DNA of 64,000 bases from Cerrena zonata (taxonomy: Eukaryota; Basidiomycota; Agaricomycetes; Polyporales; Cerrenaceae): the NCBI GenBank assembly GCA_038087015.1, contig JASBNA010000059.1:186001-250000 (forward strand), given 5' to 3'. Shown in pieces: positions 1 through 12,921 of this stretch. The stretch's first letter is position 1. Every line of letters starts with the position of its first letter. Under the pieces are notes generated by a model. The model was not told the DNA's origin, did not search any database, and worked only from the letters and a program-made list of their open reading frames with translations. The position numbers and the translations under genes were made by a program.

Positions 1-3000
1 ATGGCTTCATCCACCTTTACGACTTGGAATCCGGCACTTGCATCTACATGAACCGAATTTCCGGAGAAACCATCTTCGTAACTGCGGAACACGAAGCATC
101 GAACGGTATGATTGGTGTTAACAAGAAGGGTCAGGTTCTGAGTGTCAGCGTGGACGAGCAGACACTCATTCCATACATCCTCAACACCCTCAATAATACG
201 GAACTCGCATTTAAGCTTGCGAGCAGGGGTAACCTTCCCGGCGCTGATGATCTCTACGTCAAGCAATACCAACAACTCTTCCAGAGCGGTCAGTTCAGCG
301 AGGCCGCCAAGATTGCTGCTAACTCCCCCAGGGGTATTCTGCGAACTGCCCAGGTCATCGAGTCGTTCAAGCAGGCACCTGCACCACCCGGTGGTCTTTC
401 ACCTATTCTCCAGTACTTCGGTATCTTGCTTGAGAAGGGAGAACTCAACCACCTGGAGTCTCTTGAACTTGCACGGCCCGTATTGCAGCAGGGCAGGAAG
501 CAGCTTCTTGAGAAGTGGCTGAAGGAGAACAAGGTTGGTTATACTGTCTCGATCGTTGGAATTGTACTAATATTGAAATTAGCTTACATGCAGCGAGGAA
601 CTTGGTGACGTTGTCCGTGTTCATGATATGACACTCGCTCTCAGCATCTACCTCCGCGCCAACGTTCCTAACAAGGTCATCGCTTGTTTCGCTGAGACTG
701 GTCAAACAGACAAGATCGTGTTGTACGCCAAGAAAGTCGGCTACACTCCTGACTACGTTAGCTTGCTGCAGCACGTTATGCGAACAAGCCCCGAGAAGGG
801 TGCTGAATTTGCTGCGCAACTTGTTAACGACGAGGGTGGTGCTATGGTGGATGTTGAGAGGGTGGTCGATATCTTCATGTCACAAAACATGATTCAACCG
901 GCCACTTCTTTCTTGCTCGACGCGCTCAAGGAGAACAAGCCTGAGCAGGGTCATTTGCAAACACGTTTGTTGGAGATGAACCTCGTTCATGCTCCTCAGG
1001 TCGCTGATGCCATTCTTGGCAATGAGATGTTTACTCACTACGATCGTCCACGAGTCGCTAACCTTTGTGAGAAGGCCGGTTTGCTCCAACGAGTGAGCTA
1101 TTTTATTATTATGTCATTTAAATATACACTAAACTCTTCGCTTTAGGCTCTTGAACACTATGAGGACTTGGCTGACATTAAGCGTGTGGTCGTCCACACT
1201 ACCATGTTCCAGGCGGACGTACGTGGATTATACCTGATATGAACTACCTTCACTAATATCACCCATAGTGGATCGTCAACTACTTCAGTCGATTGACAAC
1301 CGAACAATCGTTTGCTTGTATGAACGAAATGCTCAAGGTCAATATCCGTCAAAACCTCCAGATTGTGATCCAAATTGCCACCAAGTACTCTGACATTCTT
1401 GGTCCCGTTAAACTGATCGAGATGTTCGAATCCTTCAAGACCTTTGAGGGTCTCTACTACTACCTCGGTTCTATCGTCAACCTCAGCCAGGACCCTGAAG
1501 TCCACTTCAAGTACATCCAAGCTGCCGTCCGTACTGGTCAAATCCGCGAAGTCGAACGTATCTGTCGTGAGAGCAACCACTACAATCCCGAGAAGGTCAA
1601 GAACTTCCTCAAGGAGGCTAAGCTGTCAGACCAGCTTCCTCTCATCATTGTCTGCGACCGATTCGACTTTGTTCACGATCTGGTGCTTTATCTCTACCAG
1701 AATGGTTTGACCAGCTTCATCGAAGTCTATGTTCAGCGGGTCAACTCTTCCAGAACTCCTCAAGTTATGGGTGGTTTACTTGATGTCGACTGTGATGAGA
1801 CTACTATCAAGTCTCTCTTGGCTTCCGTTCCCGGAAACTTCTCGATTGATGAACTTGTCCATGAGGTTGAGACTCGTAACAGGTTGAAGTTGATTTTGCC
1901 TTGGTTGGAAACTCGCGTCCAACAGGGCAGTCAAGACCCCGCTGTGTACAACGCTTTGGCCAAGATTTACATCGATAGTAACAGCAACCCCGAGCAGTTC
2001 TTGAAGGAGAACAACGTACGTTTTACCTTACTTTGACCATGAGTATCGCGCTAACCGTGGTGTGTAGTTGTACGAGCCCCTTGTTGTTGGTAAATTCTGT
2101 GAAGCTCGCGACCCCTACCTTGCATATATCGCGTACGCCAAAGGCTTCTGTGACGATGAGCTCATTACGATCACGAACGACAATTCTATGTTCAAGCAAC
2201 AAGCTCGCTACCTCGTCAAGCGTCGTCAGCTCGAGCTTTGGACCCAGGTCCTTCGTCCCGACAATATGCACCGCCGTCAGCTTATCGACCAAATTGTTGC
2301 AACTGCTGTTCCCGAGTGCACCGATCCTGACGACGTCTCTGTCACTGTCAAAGCATTCTTGTCTGCTGATCTGCCCATTGAGCTCATTGAGTTGCTCGAG
2401 AAGATTATCTTGGAGCCTTCACCCTTCAGCGATAACAAGAACTTGCAGAACCTCATGATGTTGACTGCTGTCCGTGCCGACAAGGGCAAGGTCGTGGGCT
2501 ACATTGATAAGCTCCAGAACTACGACATTGCTGAGATCGCTAGGATTGCCATTGAACACGGTCTCTACGAAGAGGCATTCCTCATCTTCAAGAAGTACGA
2601 AGACCACGCTAGTGCTATCAACGTTCTTGTTGAACACATCGTGTCTCTTGACCGTGGTGTTGAGTATGCCAACAAGGTTAACAAGCCGGAGGTTTGGAGC
2701 CGCTTGGCCAAAGCTCAACTCGACGGTATCCGTATCAAGGAAGCTATTGGTATGTATTCAGATTCCCACCTTTCCCCTACTTCTCTAATTGACGTTTACT
2801 AGACTCGTACATCAAGGCTGCGGACCCTTCGAACTACGCTGAAGTCATTGAGATTGCAAGCCGTGCTGGTAAACATGATGACCTTGTTCGGTATCTCCAG
2901 ATGGCTCGTAAGACCTTGCGTGAGCCCAAGATCGACACAGAGCTGGCATATGCATATGCTAAGACCGACCGTCTACACGATATGGAGGACTTCCTCGGCA

Positions 3001-4895
3001 TGACCAACGTCGCCGATATTTTGGAGGTTGGAGAGAAATGTTTCGAGGATGAGCTTTACCAAGCCGCCAAATTACTCTTCACAAGCATTTCGAACTGGGC
3101 TCGTTTAGCTACCACCCTCATTTACCTTGGTGAAAACCAGGCAGCCGTTGAGAGTGCTCGCAAGGCTGGTAACACTCAGTAAGTTGATTCTTGCGTTTAG
3201 CGTATCTGGAGACTGATCTCTGTTACAGAGTGTGGAAACAAGTTCACGCTGCTTGCTTGGAGAAGCAAGAGTTTCGATTGGTATGGGGTTTTATCCGACT
3301 TACCTCTCTATTGTCTAATGAGGATTTGTATAGGCGCAAATTTGTGGTCTCAACATCGTTGTACACGCAGAGGAACTTCCTGCTATCGTTCAGCTCTACG
3401 AACACAAGGGCTTCTTCGACGAAATCCTTGCTTTGCTGGAGGCTGCTCTGTCTCTTGAGCGGGCTCATATGGGTATTTTCACCGAGCTTGCTATTCTCTA
3501 CAGCAAATACCGGCCAGAGAAACGTAAGTTGATTCGTACAACAACCATACCCATATTTCTTATTACTGCATATAGTCATGGAGCATCTCAAGCTCTTCGT
3601 CTCCCGTATCAACATTCCAAAGGTCATCAAGGCCACTGAGCGCGCACACCTGTGGCCCGAACTTGTCTTCCTCTACATCAAGTACGACGAATTCGTAAGT
3701 GCTCTATTTAGTTTCGTAGTTCGTGCATAGACTCAAATCCGAAATAGGACAATGCTGCTCTTGCTATGATTGAGCGATCCGCAGATGCCTGGGAGCACAA
3801 CCAGTTCAAGGATACCATCGTCCGAGTTGCAAACATTGAGATGTATGTCACGTGTGCTCATTATGATTCTCTGTTTACTGACCTTATTTGCATTTACCCT
3901 AGCTATTACAAGTCGCTAACCTTCTACCTCCAAGAACAACCCACACTCCTTACAGACTTGCTCACTGTTCTCATCCCTCGTATCGATCACTCTCGTGTTG
4001 TCAGGACGTTCAGGCAAATCGACCATATTCCTCTCATTCGCTCCTATCTCATTGCTGTGCAACACGTAAGTACTTCTGTGCCTATGTTGAGTTGAGCTCA
4101 TCTAATACTCCTATAGCTCAACATCACAGCTGTGAACGAAGCTTACAACGATCTGCTTATTGAAGAGGAAGATTACAACACGCTTCGCGACTCGATAGAC
4201 AGTTTCGACAACTTCAACAATGTTGCTCTAGCTCAACGTCTAGAGCAACACGAGCTTTTGGAGTTCCGACGGATCGCCGCTCATTTGTACAAGGTAATAC
4301 TTATCATTCTCCATCGAAACGCTCGGAAAGCTCACGGCTCTTGGACAGAAAAACTCACGATGGGAAGAGTCTATTGCACTCTCGAAGCAAGACAAGCTCT
4401 ACAAGGACGCGATGGTCACCGCTGCTACCTCGGCATCCAGCGAAGTCACTGAGGAACTCCTTTCATACTTCGTCGACATCGGTAACAAGGAGTGTTTCGC
4501 TGCTATGCTGTACGTTTGCTTCGACTTGCTGAGGGAAGATGTTGTCGAGGAACTCTCGTGGCAACACGGCCTCAATGACTTCTACATGCCATACAAAATT
4601 CAGAAGAAACGCTCATTGGTGGAGAAAATCGCCTCATTGGAGAGGCAGGTGAAAGAACACTCTCAAAAAGAGGTTCAGAAGGAGAAGGAGGAAGCCGAAG
4701 CACCTATTCTCGGACCCGGGTTCGGTGGACGATTGATGCTCACTCAAGGCAACGGATATCCCACACAGGCACCCCCTGTAATGCCCATGCAAACTGGTAT
4801 GCCCATGGGTCCTGTAAGTTCATTTGCTTCCCGGTATCTGTTCTATGAAAGCTAACCGAGCGTGATTATAGGCGATGACTGGCTTCGGATTCTGA
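1..4895 (+). CDS. chc1: Clathrin heavy chain, 3' part (5' end outside window)
   Basis: Clathrin heavy chain forms the triskelion legs of coated vesicles at the plasma membrane, Golgi and endosomes. The reading frame enters at base 3 in the last blade of the N-terminal propeller ([15 protein letters not shown]) and continues through the linker and the alpha-solenoid of CHCR repeats. Exons: 3-533, 583-1092, 1147-1218, 1269-2015, 2068-2749, 2803-3178, 3229-3280, 3334-3523, 3576-3694, 3748-3842, 3903-4065, 4117-4293, 4349-4813, 4872-4895. They join in phase to about 1,400 residues; the family is about 1,680, so some 280 N-terminal residues are missing. The tail has RLMLT (about 4733-4747), matching the QLMLT motif that recruits Hsc70 during uncoating, and ends MTGFGF. 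No break is seen. Thirteen introns of about 50 nt interrupt this part. Confidence 0.97.
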
Positions 4896-6562
4896 TTGGA
4901 TGACTCTACCCTACGTATAGTTCACGTTGTTGTAATCTTCTATCGCATATCCTTTTGTTTTTTTCAATTTTCGTAGCGTTTCTGGATTAATTATCATTAT
5001 GTTGATGTCCCTTCACAATCTATCTCAGGTGCGAGTTGATTCACTATCAGCAATAGGTCCGGAGAAGTTGTCGGCACCGAGTTTGAGTGTCAGCCTCGGC
5101 CATCCGAAAACTGTATAAGTGTGCGACTCTCTGCAACTTTCTCCCATCTTCTCCTCCAACCACCATCCTCACAGTGGACGTATGCCTCTTCGCTAGTATA
5201 TTGTGGTATAATGGGGGCGTGGTTGGCCTCCCACTGATATCTCATCAACCGTCAGTTCTCGTACACAGGTGTTGGTCCACCCTGGTGCGGGATGTCACCG
5301 AAGATTTTTTCTGCGCAATCCCCCTGCCCAGACAAGTCGAAGTGCAAGTGTAATACCACTACGAGTGAGTATTCAGCCTCTTCAGGTAAATCTTTCAGTT
5401 GCACCTTCATCGCTACTCAACAGTAACAGTGACGGCCAGTAGCCAACTGTCCCAGTCGAGTGGTGAGCACACGACACTGTAGGTGTCAGAGCATAATACT
5501 TGTAGAATTACACCGTGCTTGCAGGCTGTAATTCCTGTCAGCCACCAACCTTAGGAAGCATACTCGACCTTCTTGCCAGTTATCCAATTCTATCAAATAT
5601 GTCATGGTGTCAGACCCTCGCAGTAGCCTTGAGCAGCGAGGATTTCTGTTATCTTCCTAGGTATATATTATTCTTCATTGCTTTCACAACTACCTGGCTA
5701 ATATGGTGGTAATGTTAGTGTCGCGTTCCACGTGAATATTAATAGGGTTTCGTTGGCTCGATGAAGACGTTTCAAGGTATGCTCCGTCCGCATCTCCGGT
5801 TGATGCTGTTTCTCATACCTTTGTTTAAAACACACCGTCGTACGGATGTGGGCTCCGTTGTCTGCCCTTTTTTTTGTTCCCTCGTTCACGCAGGCGATCT
5901 CTCACTTCGGTAAGTATACTCTCGAAGTAACTCACTCGTCAACCACATACTTATCGTATACCTAAGCCTCGTAAAATGTCTCCGGTTGGTACGGATCTCA
6001 TCTAGGTTTGTAATATAAATGCCCGAGTCATGCTGGTAATATGTGTGCATAGACTGATGTCCCGAATTCAGACTATCATGCGATCCTGAACACTCTGATC
6101 TTCACCATCACTAAGTTTAGCAGTTCGTGAACGCCGTGCTGATCTGCTAAGCTGTCAGTCATTGAATGTTCACAAATTATCTTGTTGGTGTAGCAGAGAA
6201 ATGTAACCTGGATTTGAACATCCGCTTTTCTACTATACGATCCCTATGGAAAGGCTCCCAGTATCAGAATAATTTGGGGCGTCCTTCGTCAGATCGGGCG
6301 TGATAATTAATTTATTACAGATTGTAGAAGTTTAAACACTCACAATTTATGGTAGCTGTCAAATGTGAGACTGGTCACATAGCCCTGAGCTTCTGTACCA
6401 TTTAGATATATGTTTAACAAGCAGAAGTTTGTAAGATGACATTCTTTTATATGAAAGTACAGTAGTAACCACTCTGCATGTTACCCCGACACTGTTTTCC
6501 TTTCCTGAGGTCGGTAAAGGATATGACACAACGCAAACTATGCATGGGGATTCTTACACTTC
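4896..6562. other. Intergenic region after clathrin heavy chain
   Basis: This 1.67-kb gap lies between two convergent genes. It should contain the 3' UTR and polyadenylation site of clathrin heavy chain and the 3' UTR of the HNH-like gene. The short open frames here (60-90 codons) have no recognisable protein similarity and no intron-joined continuation. I see no RNA gene and no repeat. Confidence 0.6.
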
Positions 6563-7904
6563 TTACAAGGATAATCCTTCTACTTCCGTTCCATTCGCTG
6601 CAGATTCTGCTGACCACAACGCGATCGCTTTCTTTGTCCATATCCGCTTTCCCACATCCTCGTCCAAGTCCCGCAAAGCCCTTCTAGAGAGGCTGCAGGT
6701 ATTAGAATGCGCATCAGCATGATTATGCTGACGACTGGGACCTGCACCGCCCGTCTGGCTCCGAGTCTGTCGGGTGGGTGACCCTTCCTGACGACGCCGC
6801 TTCTTTGACTTCTGTGGTTGTGTTACATTCGAACGGGTAGTCCGAATACTACGGTGATCATCGTCAGGATCATTAGGTTTGTACGGAGGGTTGAAATCCG
6901 GGTCCTCGTGAATGTGGCCAAAGTTTGGTCTGTACATCCAGGCCTCATAGATGCGTTCTATTTTTTCGACGACAGGCCAGGCAGTCCGTATGTCGTCCAC
7001 CCACTCCTTCACCATGTTTTTTCTTAAGTATTTCCCACCCAGTTTCATAAGTTTCACTAGTTTGTGCATCTTACGACCAGCTTCCAAGATGACAAACTTG
7101 GGATGGAGATGGCTCTTGACGGAAATGGTCGTGAATGGATAGATATGGACAGTGACGTCGCTAGGTTGCTTGGGAGTCTTATCACTGTTCTGGCGAGAGA
7201 TAGTAATCTCCTCCATTCTTTTTGAGATAGGAATAAACTGATACTCGAATTGCGTGTGAGGCTATATCAATATTCATCAAACCAGATTAGAAAGAGCTCA
7301 TATCGTGGCCTGGAAGAGTAGGGAGTTACCTCAAACTGGGGAAACTTCGCTCGAACAGGTATCCATTTCCGGTTTCTATATTTTTCGAGAGAGTTTAGAA
7401 AGGCTGTGATGACGTCGGGTTCAGCTGGAACAAGCATCCATTGGTCGCCATCCAACATTCTATGCAGAGAAGCACCAGCTAGAAACCCTAAGATTAGTTT
7501 GGAGCCTGAAAAACGCGAAATAAAGCCTCACCTCTGAAGATATTGTAACGTGTGTCTAGATTAAGATGTGTATACTTCATGCCCCAGTGCCATTCAAGGG
7601 TTGTCAACTATCAGTGGTTTGTGAGCTCGAGTACAAAACATGTTTTAATCTTCCTCACTAAATTTTCCTCAGTTTTGTGCTTTCTGGCGTAACAATGAAC
7701 ATAGTCCACTGCCCGGAAGGGAGAGACGTTCTCAATCAAACATCGTCCGTCGGAAACCTCGTTGTCAACTCGCTCGCGTGCATCCTGCGGAATCGCCTTG
7801 AGACGCGATTCGCCTTTCCAAGTTCCAACACTCCATGATTCCTTCGAGCTCAGATATGCTGAAAGCCCCTCCTCGACGTCTATTAGACTGGGGTGAGGAC
7901 ACAT
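6563..7904 (-). CDS. HNH-endonuclease-like hypothetical protein with basic C-terminus
   Basis: Exons on the minus strand: 7904-7659, 7607-7532, 7487-7330, 7261-6563. They join in phase to about 392 residues. The N-terminal part resembles the HNH-like domain common in Agaricomycete hypothetical proteins: DGRCLIENVS (about residues 52-61), then VDYVHC with the putative first His at residue 70, then LEWHWGMKY, LNLDTRYNI and SLHRMLDGDQW. These supply the usual H, N and H positions. The C-terminal third is hydrophilic, with a KKRRR cluster that could be a nuclear signal. The start at 7904 is the first ATG in the open frame, but an upstream non-coding or coding exon is possible. Function is unknown; nuclease activity is only inferred from the fold. 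A broken inverted paralogue starts about 50 bp away on the other strand. Confidence 0.62.
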
Positions 7905-7949
7905 CCGAGTCTCTAGAGGAGTTGCCAGAACAAGGGGTTGAGACAATAC

Positions 7950-8828
7950 CGTTGGAGGTATGCGAGCGAGTAGACGAGGCTACTGCCGAAGGACGATGAT
8001 TAATCGAAAACGTATCCGCTTACCGGGCAGTGGATTATGTCATTTATACTGATTTATCTATAGCGTCCCTTGAATATCATTGGGGCATGAAACACCTCTC
8101 TCTGAATCCTGACATACACTACAGTATGTTTTGGTGGATATCCATTCTTTGACTTCTGAGAATGGCTATAAATCCGACGAGTTGGTGCATCTCTGCATGC
8201 TATGTTCGATAACTCAATGTGGATGATTGTCCCAGAAGAGGGGATCATCAACCAATTTCTCTCCTCCATGAAGAAACGCGGAAATACCTGGTATGCTGTC
8301 CGAAGTGCCTTCCCTAAATTTCAGGTATGTTGTCCTGTTTTGCACGAACTCAGATATTGATGGTCACGGTACATACTACGGTATAATATTAACTAGATGA
8401 ATGGTGATAGCCTTCATTTTAGCTGAAATTGGCACAAATCGATACTTGAAGGTTTTCTCCGTCAAAATTCTGCAGCCGACCGATGTTACTGTCCATTTGT
8501 ACCCTTTCCAGACTCTCCCCTTACTCGAGAGCCACCTACACCCTAAATTTGTTATCCTTCAGGCGGGTCGAAAGTGAAAAGACTCCGGAACCTGATCATT
8601 TCTCTTACGTTTGTGAGCCAAGAGGCAGCCCGTAGTTTGGAAACGTTGTTGAAAGAGCTGAGAACTCAATTTCCTGTCGTCGAACAAATCGAATGCATCT
8701 ACCATGCTTGGATGCAGAGATTAAATCTTGATTCTATTCTAGCTGATCGTGGATTCAATCCTCCGACCCGAGCTAGTCCGGAGGACAATGACTCGCTTCG
8801 TACGCCACGACGAGTGGAAGGATCTTGA
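7950..8828 (+). pseudogene. Broken inverted paralogue of the HNH-like gene
   Basis: On the plus strand the same protein can be followed in order: ERVDEATAEGR then LIENVSAYRAVDYV, LEYHWGMKHLSLN, WMIVPEEGIINQFLSS, FPKF, ILQPTDVTVHLYPF, ESHLHPKFVILQAGRK, IECIYHAWMQRLN and FNPP. It is clearly inactivated. A TGA at 7997-7999 replaces the conserved Cys codon. The putative catalytic His after VDYV is Ile (8042-8044). A one-base deletion at about 8573 shifts the frame directly after AGRK. The splice sites of the intact copy are only partly kept. The C-terminal basic tail of the intact copy is absent. It lies head to head with the intact gene. Confidence 0.75.
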
Positions 8829-9187
8829 CACAACATAAGTATTCGCCAGCATCTTATTGCCGTATTTTATCTGAAAGAGCTTTTCAGAGTTTAGACTGAG
8901 CCCAAAGAAAGGAAGCAGGTTGTACTTCTGACGCAGAGACTAGGATGGAGGTTTGAGTATGTGTGCCGAACGGAAACGTAGCCCGTGTAGCATTTCTACC
9001 CGATTATTAGTCTCATTTAGGTAGACTCAAGCAAGTTGAGCCTTGCTTATCCCGATTGTCTTAGACTAAGGAGAACGGGCACAGAATTTCTTCGAAACTC
9101 CACTCACGACGACGAATAAATATGGCACAATTATTACACTACCTAAATAGCTTGTTATCCACCTTCGCTTCAAACAGAAATAATAAG
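8829..9187. other. Intergenic gap
   Basis: About 360 bp between the decayed HNH-like copy and the stop codon of the zinc transporter. It should contain the transporter's 3' UTR. I see no gene, RNA or repeat in it. Confidence 0.5.
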
Positions 9188-12137
9188 TTACAAATGTTGA
9201 AAATGAATGACTGCCTCCTCGAGTCCATGAACCTTATCGTCCATCCAGCTATTGATATTGTCCATGATCCCCTGAAGTCCGAACTGCCGACTAAATGATT
9301 GAGAGCCGTGATCCTTCCCTACGGTGACGTGAAGCGACCCGACGATGTTCGTGTCGTTCATAGGCCAGAGTTTGGCTTCGAATTCCGCCGAGCCATTCTT
9401 CGATTTGAGCTGGAAAAGTAGAGAAGTCAATGGAGAATTGGGAGGAAGAAAGGTAGGCACATACCTCTGTTAGCATGTGATCTATCGGACCTGCTTGGTC
9501 TGCTAGGTCGAGTAAGAGGACTTTCCCAGTGTCCATGATGAGCGGGACGACACTCGCAGCGATGAGGATGGCGATGAAGAGTGAGGCTATAGGGTCGAAA
9601 CCTGTCCAACCATAAAACTGGATAAGGATAGTTGAGATGATCACTCCCACTGAGCCTAGGGTATCCTACGAACAAGCATCAGCATCATCAATTGTATTTC
9701 GTATTATTAATATTTGAGAGCACTTACGGCCATGACGTGCAAAAAGACCCCTCGCATGTTGTGACTGTGCCCTTCATGAGCATGAGCATGGGAATGGGCA
9801 TGAGAGTGAGCATGAGAATGAGAATGCTGGTGGTGCTCAGATTCGGTACAGTCCTCCTCATCGTGAGTCGGTTGGTCATAGATATAAGGCAGAGGCTCGT
9901 CATCGAGGTCATCCTAGAAAGCAGTACGTCAATCACATTTTCCGTAAAGTGACACTGAAATGAACTTACCGCGGACGGTTCTGTATGGAGAGGAGCGGAT
10001 GCATGAGAGTGACCATGACCGTGGTCGTGGCCATGATCATGGTCATGGTGGTGGTCATCTTCGTGATCGTGGTCGTGGTCATGGTGGCTATGATCATGCC
10101 CATGACTGTGCCCATGTTCATCCTCGTGGTGATCGTGGCCGTGATCATGGTGATCATGGTCATGACTGTGCGAAGTATGTTTTGGCGATTTTGGAGGAGC
10201 TGGTTTGGGGGCAGCGGGGCTAGGACCATGTGAGTGTCCGCCACCATGCGAATGACCACCCTAAAGCGGAATCAACGACAATTTAGCTCACGAAGTATCG
10301 TCACAAGCGCAAAAGTGTACGGACATGATGATGGTGTCCACCCATCGCGAACATGCCAAACAGATTCACAGCGAGGCCGACTCCACTAACGAGTAACAGT
10401 TGACTCGTGTTCATGTCTGGTGGTGAGAGTCTAGCAGAATCATATTAGGACTAGGTGGAGAGTTAATTAGAGATGCACACACAATCTCTGGATGGCTTCG
10501 AATACGATAAAGATGGAAATGAGAACCAAGAAGATGCCATTCGAGAAGCCAGAAAGGGTCTCAATGCGGCTGTACCTATAATACAATGGTCGAATATGAG
10601 TAGAATAACACCATGAACAAGTCTGAAAACATACCCATAGGTGAACTTTTCATTCGGCGGCCAGTGGGCCATAACCGATGCTACGAGCCCAATGCCAATA
10701 GCGAGACAATCGAACGCCATATGGATAGCTAACGCCACCAACCGTCAAAATTGCACGTTCTGAAAAAGGAGAAATGTGTACTGACCATCAGAAATGAGGC
10801 CGAGACTATTAGTCCAAATCCCGTATAACATTTGAACAAGCATATAGCACATGTTGAGCATGAGGAAGTAGAAAATCTTGCGTGATTCCGGGTTCGCGAG
10901 GATAGAGGCAATATAGCTTCGAGCAAGTTGGGACAGTGAGGCGGCTGAGCTTGATTGTTGCGAGTAGATTCCTGTGTATACGGTATAAAGAAATTGGCGG
11001 TACGGGAGAGAGGATAAACTGACCGAAGATGGTCAGGCCGATGGCCAACAAGTCGAGACTTGCTATATGCTCTTGAAATAGGAAGGGACCGATAGCTAGA
11101 GTGGTAAGAATGGGGTAGAGCCTTTTGGTTGTGTCACGTATTGGAAGACCGTAGCCAAACGAATGAGGGAGGAAGGACATAAGCAAAGGAGCGGCTAGGA
11201 TGAGTTGACGTCTGTCCGGAATGACACTCAAGGGAAGGATCGTGATTCCCTACGCAATGTGTGAGTTGAAGGGAAACTAAGTTTGAGTGTTATGCGTACC
11301 GTAATCCATGCGACCAAATGAATTGTAGAACAAGCAGCGAAAGCTCCGACGAGACTTGTAAGGTTGACCATGAGTCTTTCTACAGAATGCGCAGCTTGAC
11401 TTTGGACATTGACAAACGACCAATAGCAGGATGACTGGAGAGCGACTGCGGCATATGCAGAGAAGAGGGACCATGTTCCAAATTCCGAGGATTTGGTGTC
11501 GGCGGTGAAGGAGAGTATGATGGCAGCGCATCCAGCTGCGAGTGACGTCTGTAATAATGAGTCGTACTAGACTTAAAATACGATTGAGGGAACTCACCCA
11601 TCGACGACTCCGGATGGATGTAGCAATGACGGCGTGTACTTGAGAGAGGATGATTATCCTGAACGATTTGTTAGTTCACAAGGGCGGTGACCAACAACGT
11701 ATATGACATACCTTGTAATCGGAAGTGCAGCTAACGCAAAGAGTAGAGAATATCCGTTCAAATATATGAGACCAGCACCCATACATAGCGTCGACCACTG
11801 TTGCAAATGAATTCGGGAAGAGAGTATGGGAAATTAGAATGACGTACCGGTAGGAGAGGTACCTGAAAGCGTTCTCCCCGGGCCCATATCCTAGTGGCAT
11901 ATACCAACACCCCCCATGCTAGTACGCCAGATAGTGTCCTGTGGAAGCTAATGTCTGCGTTGAAATAATGCTTGCCAGCATGGAGGGCAAGCACAAAAGC
12001 GCCATTTACAAGGAGTCCGCCGCCAAGCCTATGTGCAACGATGCTTTAGTATACTAGATAGTGTATCAGTTGAGAAGGACATACGAGTCGGGTGCAGCTG
12101 CAGACTTTGCAGCTTTGCCCCGCTTGAGGACATCCAT
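9188..12137 (-). CDS. MSC2: Msc2/ZnT5-like zinc transporter (cation diffusion facilitator)
   Basis: Fourteen minus-strand exons: 12137-12085, 12028-11863, 11797-11712, 11658-11598, 11548-11300, 11249-11024, 10971-10786, 10728-10635, 10575-10483, 10430-10325, 10260-9970, 9913-9728, 9665-9465, 9409-9188. They join in phase to about 739 residues. The N-terminal half is an array of hydrophobic segments, as in Msc2 and human ZnT5. The C-terminal half is the CDF core: SDAIHMAFD and HVMADTLGSVGV each carry the HxxxD pair that binds Zn in TM2 and TM5. Between them lie two His-rich blocks, encoded at 9970-10260 and 9728-9913. Known relatives import zinc into the ER/early secretory pathway, in yeast as a heteromer with Zrg17. 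The protein ends in a cytosolic CDF domain (SLHVTVGKD). No break is seen. Start: the first ATG, giving MDVLKRGKAAKS. Confidence 0.93.
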
Positions 12138-12921
12138 GGCTAGCGTATAGAGTGTATCGACCACTAGCGCCCATAATAGGTACTTGACACGATCGGGAGA
12201 GCTTCGGAAGATTCGCTAGCCCAAGTCTTCCCCTGACGTATTATACCATTCCAGTGGTCGTTCTCGCCCTCCTTCTCAACGAAATGGTTGACCTTAAAAC
12301 TCAGGCACGCCATAAATATCATGCTAGCAGAAATCTAGAAATCCAAGTTTTACATAAGTGGCTTTCTTGACTGTGAAGCCCTACTCAGGAAAACCGACGG
12401 GGGAAACACGAAAGTGTTGGACGTTTCGAATGAGATGTTGTGTTAGTGCTGTAGGTAACAGATGTATCAATACTGTAGCCAACATCGCTTCTCCAACCAT
12501 CCAACGCTGGTTTATATATGATATACTATTAGTTGCTGAGGGTATTCCTCGATCTACATCATACAATAGCAGAGTCTGGTAAGGGATACGAATCCTATCA
12601 TCAGCGATGACAGTGATATAAACGTATGTAAATTCTCTACCAACACCCATCAAGAGCATTGACGGTCAAAAAATCCAAGCCTGAGAACGAAGAGGGGTAG
12701 GTGTGCACAGCAGCAACGTGAACGCATTATGGTACTACAAAATACAGGGACTATGTTAGTACAGTGAGGTATGCGTAGACGGGGGGTGAAATCAATCAGA
12801 GCTGGAAAACATGTACAGAACGACGAGTGTGTGAACAGCAAAGTGAGAATAGAAAAGAATATAAACAAATGAGGGGCAAGGTGAAAGAAAAGACGAAAGG
12901 AAAAGAAGAATGGAGAAAATG
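12138..12921. other. Intergenic region, Msc2 promoter and Rho3 3' UTR
   Basis: Both neighbours are on the minus strand, so this 784-bp gap holds the 3' UTR of the Rho3 gene (right) and the promoter of the zinc transporter (left). It is moderately AT-rich with short runs of purines. I could not identify a specific regulatory element such as a zinc-response site. The open frames present are short and unconvincing. Confidence 0.5.

Noticed and set aside
6200..6260. Possible tRNA, from a GTTCAAATCC B-box on the minus strand
   Set aside because: No A-box at the right distance, no acceptor or anticodon stem could be folded.
9960..10233. Plus-strand open frames rich in Met, Val, Gly and His
   Set aside because: They are the antisense and alternate-frame reading of the histidine-rich exon of the zinc transporter, where GAT/CAT repeats leave every frame open.
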